Source: Paraphoma chrysanthemicola (taxonomy: Eukaryota; Ascomycota; Dothideomycetes; Pleosporales; Phaeosphaeriaceae). From it: a stretch of DNA of 64,000 bases. Shown in pieces: positions 60,853 through 64,000 of this stretch; positions within the stretch are counted from its first letter, which is position 1; each line of letters starts with the position of its first letter. The translations under genes were made by a program, and so were the position numbers. The stretch is taken from NCBI GenBank assembly GCA_020744225.1, contig JAGMWG010000009.1, positions 186,001-250,000 on the forward strand, read 5' to 3'. The notes under the pieces are model-generated. The model saw nothing but the letters and a program-made list of their open reading frames with translations. It searched no databases and was not told the origin of the DNA.

Positions 60853-63053
60853 CTAGCCCTTCTCATACCTAGTCACACTCACATAATCCTTCTTCGGCCC
60901 CTTGACATCATACCTTACTTCCCACCACATCCCCCCTCCATCCTTTTCCCCCGGGTTCTCCCCATCTCCCGCCGCCCCCGTCATCCCCCTTCCAAACCTC
61001 CAACTCGCCGTATACAAATCCTCAGCACAAAGATGCTGTTCTTTATTCCTGGCCTCAAACACCTCTTCTTCCGGTGCACCCCACCCATCAGACCCAGTAG
61101 CGACATGTGTACCAGGCACAAGCGTGTCCATTTCCACGAATAATCCACCAATCCCTTCGCCAGCGGGACCAACGCCGTCGGAGATTTTTGCGCGGGGGAG
61201 TTTCTCATCGTCGAAGAACTTCACTATGATTGTTTTCGCAGCTATTTGCGCCTCGGAGTCGTCATGCGTGGGTTTTAACTGGTACACGTATTTCCTGCGC
61301 GCGGAAAAGCGCAGGCCTGTTGCGGTCACGAAGTCGCCTTCCTCGGCGTACAAGAGCGTGGATGGAAACGTGTCAGGGAGATCGCAATGCGTGAATGTTG
61401 CTGTGCCCGTTACGGTGCCGGAGGGATGGGTTGGTAGGGTTGATGAGAGAGTGCGATGGAAGGACCATGATGTGCTTGGTAAGGAGGTGAAGATATATTC
61501 TGGGATGGTAATCCGTGGCGGGTCTGGTGGGCTGGTATTGTCGAGGGTGGAGGGATTGGATGGCGGCGAGTCGGTGTTGGTTGTAGTCATGGTGGACTTG
61601 AGTCGCATAGGTAATGTTGTCGTGAGTTTCGGATCCTGGCTTGATAATAGCACGGCATTGACGCTTTGCAGGGTCGCGCGACTGGGATTGAGGGAGGGAT
61701 TACTTGTTGTGATCCATGAGAGACGGTGCTTGATGAAGTTCTTATCGATAGATGCGGGGTCGCGCAATTTGCTGAAGCTTAGAGCGCCAGTGTCGTTGGC
61801 GTAGAGACAGAGTATGGTGAGGGCAGTGCCGACGGATAGGTCTTTGGCAGTAGGGCAACATAAGAGGACCCTGGTGGTTGGGCTTACGGTGATCGAGGAA
61901 AGGAAGGCAGTGAGACGTGGGAGCTCGTTGCGGAGGTCTCTGGACCCGAGTTTACCAGTCTGGCATTTGAGGTGGAGGTAGTGCTGTACTTTCGCTTCTT
62001 TGAGGAAGGTAGCAGGAATAGCATCTGGTGTGCAACTGATGACAAGATCGAAGCCTGCCAAATCTATGCCCTGACTGGAGGAGACGTAGAGATTCGAAGT
62101 CGGCTTGATCAAGGTTGCTGCCGAGCTTGTCCCATTTTGAGCTTCATTTTCAACAAGTCTTGCAATGAGCTCAGGAGCATCTTCCTCACTAGCGCTGAGA
62201 AGCAAGTCTTTGTTCTTCCAGAACACAGAAGGCGTGAGACCATGGCTCCATGCCTCGTGGTCATCAGCAGCGCCTTGGACATAGCCGTTCTCGGATGCTT
62301 CGGCTCCGATCACTCGACGTGATGCCGTACATAGTACTATGGGATGAAATTCGGTGAAAGCTGGTGGAGATGCTGGTAGTGTTGACGATTGAGTCACCCA
62401 AATTGGCCGCAGTGGCTTTTGGAGCTTCCGCCGTAAATCCGGAATACTGGGTTTGCATATGTCCTGCATCTAGTTAGTCTGATGATGTTTGAACCATAGA
62501 ATGAGATCTGTACAATGAATTGCCGAACACACCCATCGATTCTACTCTCAATCTGCGCATGCTCACTCTCCGACACAGCTTGTGGTGGTGTTGCTAGTTC
62601 GTGTTTCTCGTCTGCACCAAAAAGTGCGCGATTGATGACACAGCACCATATTGGTATCGTTTTGCTCAACGCATCAGGCATACTCTTGCCTCGCCGCGTC
62701 GAGTCAACAACAATCGCTCCTCCATACTTGTTTACTACATCCAGCAACTGCAGGTTCAGCCTTCGCAGACTAAATCCCCATTCGCCCATGTGCCCATCGG
62801 TGCTCTTGAAGTATACACTGTCGTTCTTTCTCTCTAGTGGAATATACCAGCTTCCGCAGCGTTCGTTTGCAACAAGTGGTAGAGTATAAGCTTCGGCAAC
62901 AGAAGTGACAAATTCACTATCTGAGGTAATTGAGGTCAGGCGGTTGTTAATTGATAATGCTGAGCGCTTCAACGAAGAAAGCGTTGCAGCAAAGCTTGGC
63001 GTGTTCGATTGATGTGGAAAAAGAATGTCGGATTCTGAGAGAGGTTGTGACAT
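60853..63053 (-). CDS. RIT1: Initiator tRNA phosphoribosyltransferase Rit1 with extra C-terminal domain
   Basis: Two exons, 62514-63053 and 60853-62463, with a 50-bp intron, give 716 residues. Rit1 attaches 2'-O-ribosyl phosphate to A64 of initiator tRNA-Met, keeping it out of elongation. The N-terminal Rit1 domain has VANERCGSWY, FKSTDGHMGEW, IVVDSTRRGKSMPDALS and IWCCVINRALFG. The C-terminal Rit1 domain has KCQTGKLGSRDLRNELPRL and the phosphatase-like loop CPTAKDLSVG (about 384-393). Yeast Rit1 is about 510 residues and should end near the SWITTSNPSLNPSR part. Here about 200 further residues follow (roughly 500-716), with WSFHRTLSST, GTVTGTATF, LLYAEEGDFVTATGLRFSARRKYVYQL-type elements (shortened here), FFDDEKLPRAK and a final VRYDVKGPKKDYVSVTRYEKG. 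This tail looks like a DUF6314-type domain. It is co-linear with no frame break. Confidence 0.9.
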
Positions 63054-63577
63054 GTTGCGACTTCGCTTCGTGGTCTCATCCGAGGTGTGTTACGCACGAT
63101 CAGAGGTAGCAGCCCCGCATGTTCACGCACCGGCAATAGACCTCTCGTCCACTTTGTCACCTGCTGTGACGTGCAACTTTGGAGCAACTGAAATTTGCTA
63201 TCTATCAAAGGTGTTGTCAAGTTTCAAGTGTATGGCGAGAAGCTGGTGCGAGTCTTCTCGTTCCCAACATCCGAGCCGAAGTGGAAGGAGCTAATGCGGA
63301 TTGGGCATAGCCCCCTCCTCACATCGCGCTCCTCCTCGCGCTCTATTTGCTCCAACTTTCCTACACTCAACAAGTTTTCCATGTCTACCTTAGTAACTTG
63401 AAGGCGCTTCCCTTTGCTTGTCTCTCCATGCCTGCTTCACCAATGACACTGGCTCGATGTAGCTCCTCTTCGCGCGATGAAGTAGTTCGCTGTTGCCATC
63501 AAACCCAAAGTCCCAAACATCAAAGCGGCCCTTGCAGCATCATTTTGAAGCTACAATCTGATTACCTCGATCACAGG
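63054..63577. promoter_or_regulatory. Upstream region of RIT1 and the right-edge fragment
   Basis: About 0.52 kb between divergent coding regions, CT-rich near 63300-63480. No gene is supported. Confidence 0.4.
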
Positions 63578-63811
63578 ATGGCTGCCAACACGTTCAAAAT
63601 GCCTGGAAACTCTCCTTTCCGCTTCCTGGACCTGCCGAAAGAGCTGCGGCTCACGGTGTATAAATGGATTCCTTTCAGCACACGACACTACGTCTACCAC
63701 ACTAGCTCAGGCAATGAAAGCACACCAGATTGGACTGCGAACATGATGCTAGTTGTTAAAAATTCCGGCACCGCCATCGCCTGCACTAGTCGTCTCATCA
63801 ACGCGGGGTGA
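63578..63811 (+). CDS. F-box/2EXR-like protein, 5' part or fragment
   Basis: From ATG at 63578 (MAANTFKMPGNSPFRFLDLPKELRLTVYK) the frame runs 77 codons to a TGA at 63809-63811. The FRFLDLPKELRLTVYKWIPF element is the start of the F-box-like/2EXR domain that opens many fungal proteins of unknown function; such proteins are usually 200-400 residues. The stop lies inside GGGGTGAGAG, so a GTGAGA donor may remove it and the gene may continue (an acceptor CAG near 63862 would give only a short extension to TAA). Alternatively the gene is truncated by decay or by the window edge. No partner or pathway can be named. Confidence 0.5.
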   Translation: MAANTFKMPGNSPFRFLDLPKELRLTVYKWIPFSTRHYVYHTSSGNESTPDWTANMMLVVKNSGTAIACTSRLINAG

Positions 63812-64000
63812 GAGTCTGAACAACAAGCTTATGTTGTCAAGAGCGGAGTATGTTGTCCAGGATCTTCTGGAGAGGCTTGGAACCAGACAAGCGCAGATTA
63901 CTGAAGTAAGCTGTTCCCGTCACAAGTTACTTGGCTTGCCTTTAGCTGAGGCAATCTTCTGAGATTAGCGTCCGAATGTACGGAAGTGTCTGGTGTTTTA
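63812..64000. other. Right edge, undecided
   Basis: Either a continuation (intron plus exon) of the 2EXR-like gene or noncoding DNA. The open frame at 63753-63962 gives no recognisable domain. Confidence 0.3.

Overview
This window reads as nuclear DNA of a filamentous ascomycete (Pezizomycotina). The genes carry short 47-110 bp spliceosomal introns with GTAAGT/GTGAGT-type donors, and the gene set is fungal: sterol C-5 desaturase, RcoA/Tup1, clock-controlled trehalose synthase-like CCG-9, a HET-domain protein, and THO2, BDP1, BRE1 and RIT1. Base composition is close to balanced. A Dothideomycete is my best guess, but that is inference only. I saw no rRNA, tRNA, CRISPR array, bacterial-type operon or recognisable transposon.

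Layout. 1-9 kb: a wax-synthase-like membrane acyltransferase (-), the GTPase RBG1/DRG1 (+, seven exons including a 15-nt one), sterol desaturase ERG3 (-), and a HET-domain gene (+) broken by two frame changes. 9-25 kb: two gene-poor stretches (about 5.7 and 9.0 kb) on either side of a single four-finger C2H2 transcription factor (-). 25-32.5 kb: RcoA/Tup1 (-, eight exons) and the CCG-9 GT4 enzyme (+), divergent across 2 kb. 34-43.7 kb: 5-aminolevulinate synthase (+) and the large THO2 mRNA-export subunit (+). 44.7-51.1 kb: an accessory-looking trio of an MFS exporter (+), an Old-Yellow-Enzyme-type flavin oxidoreductase (-) and a secreted GMC oxidoreductase (-). 51.7-63 kb: a dense housekeeping block of BDP1 (-) and BRE1 (+) in divergent pair, a lysophospholipid acyltransferase (-) and mitochondrial NAD kinase (+) in divergent pair, and RIT1 (-). 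The right edge holds an F-box/2EXR-like fragment (+).

How the genes relate. Most are unrelated housekeeping functions: translation-associated GTPase, ergosterol and haem synthesis, transcription and mRNA export, chromatin ubiquitination, NADPH supply, initiator-tRNA modification and lipid remodelling. The only group that could act together is the MFS/OYE/GMC trio (redox modification plus export), and this is inferred from adjacency alone.

I did not find a clearly new biological system. The observations I would follow first are the RIT1 protein with an extra C-terminal domain, the decayed HET gene, the regulator genes set in gene-poor DNA, intron peculiarities (two stop-free introns of length 3n, very short exons, the same intron position in two zinc fingers), and the two haem-regulatory-type Cys-Pro motifs in the ALA synthase presequence.
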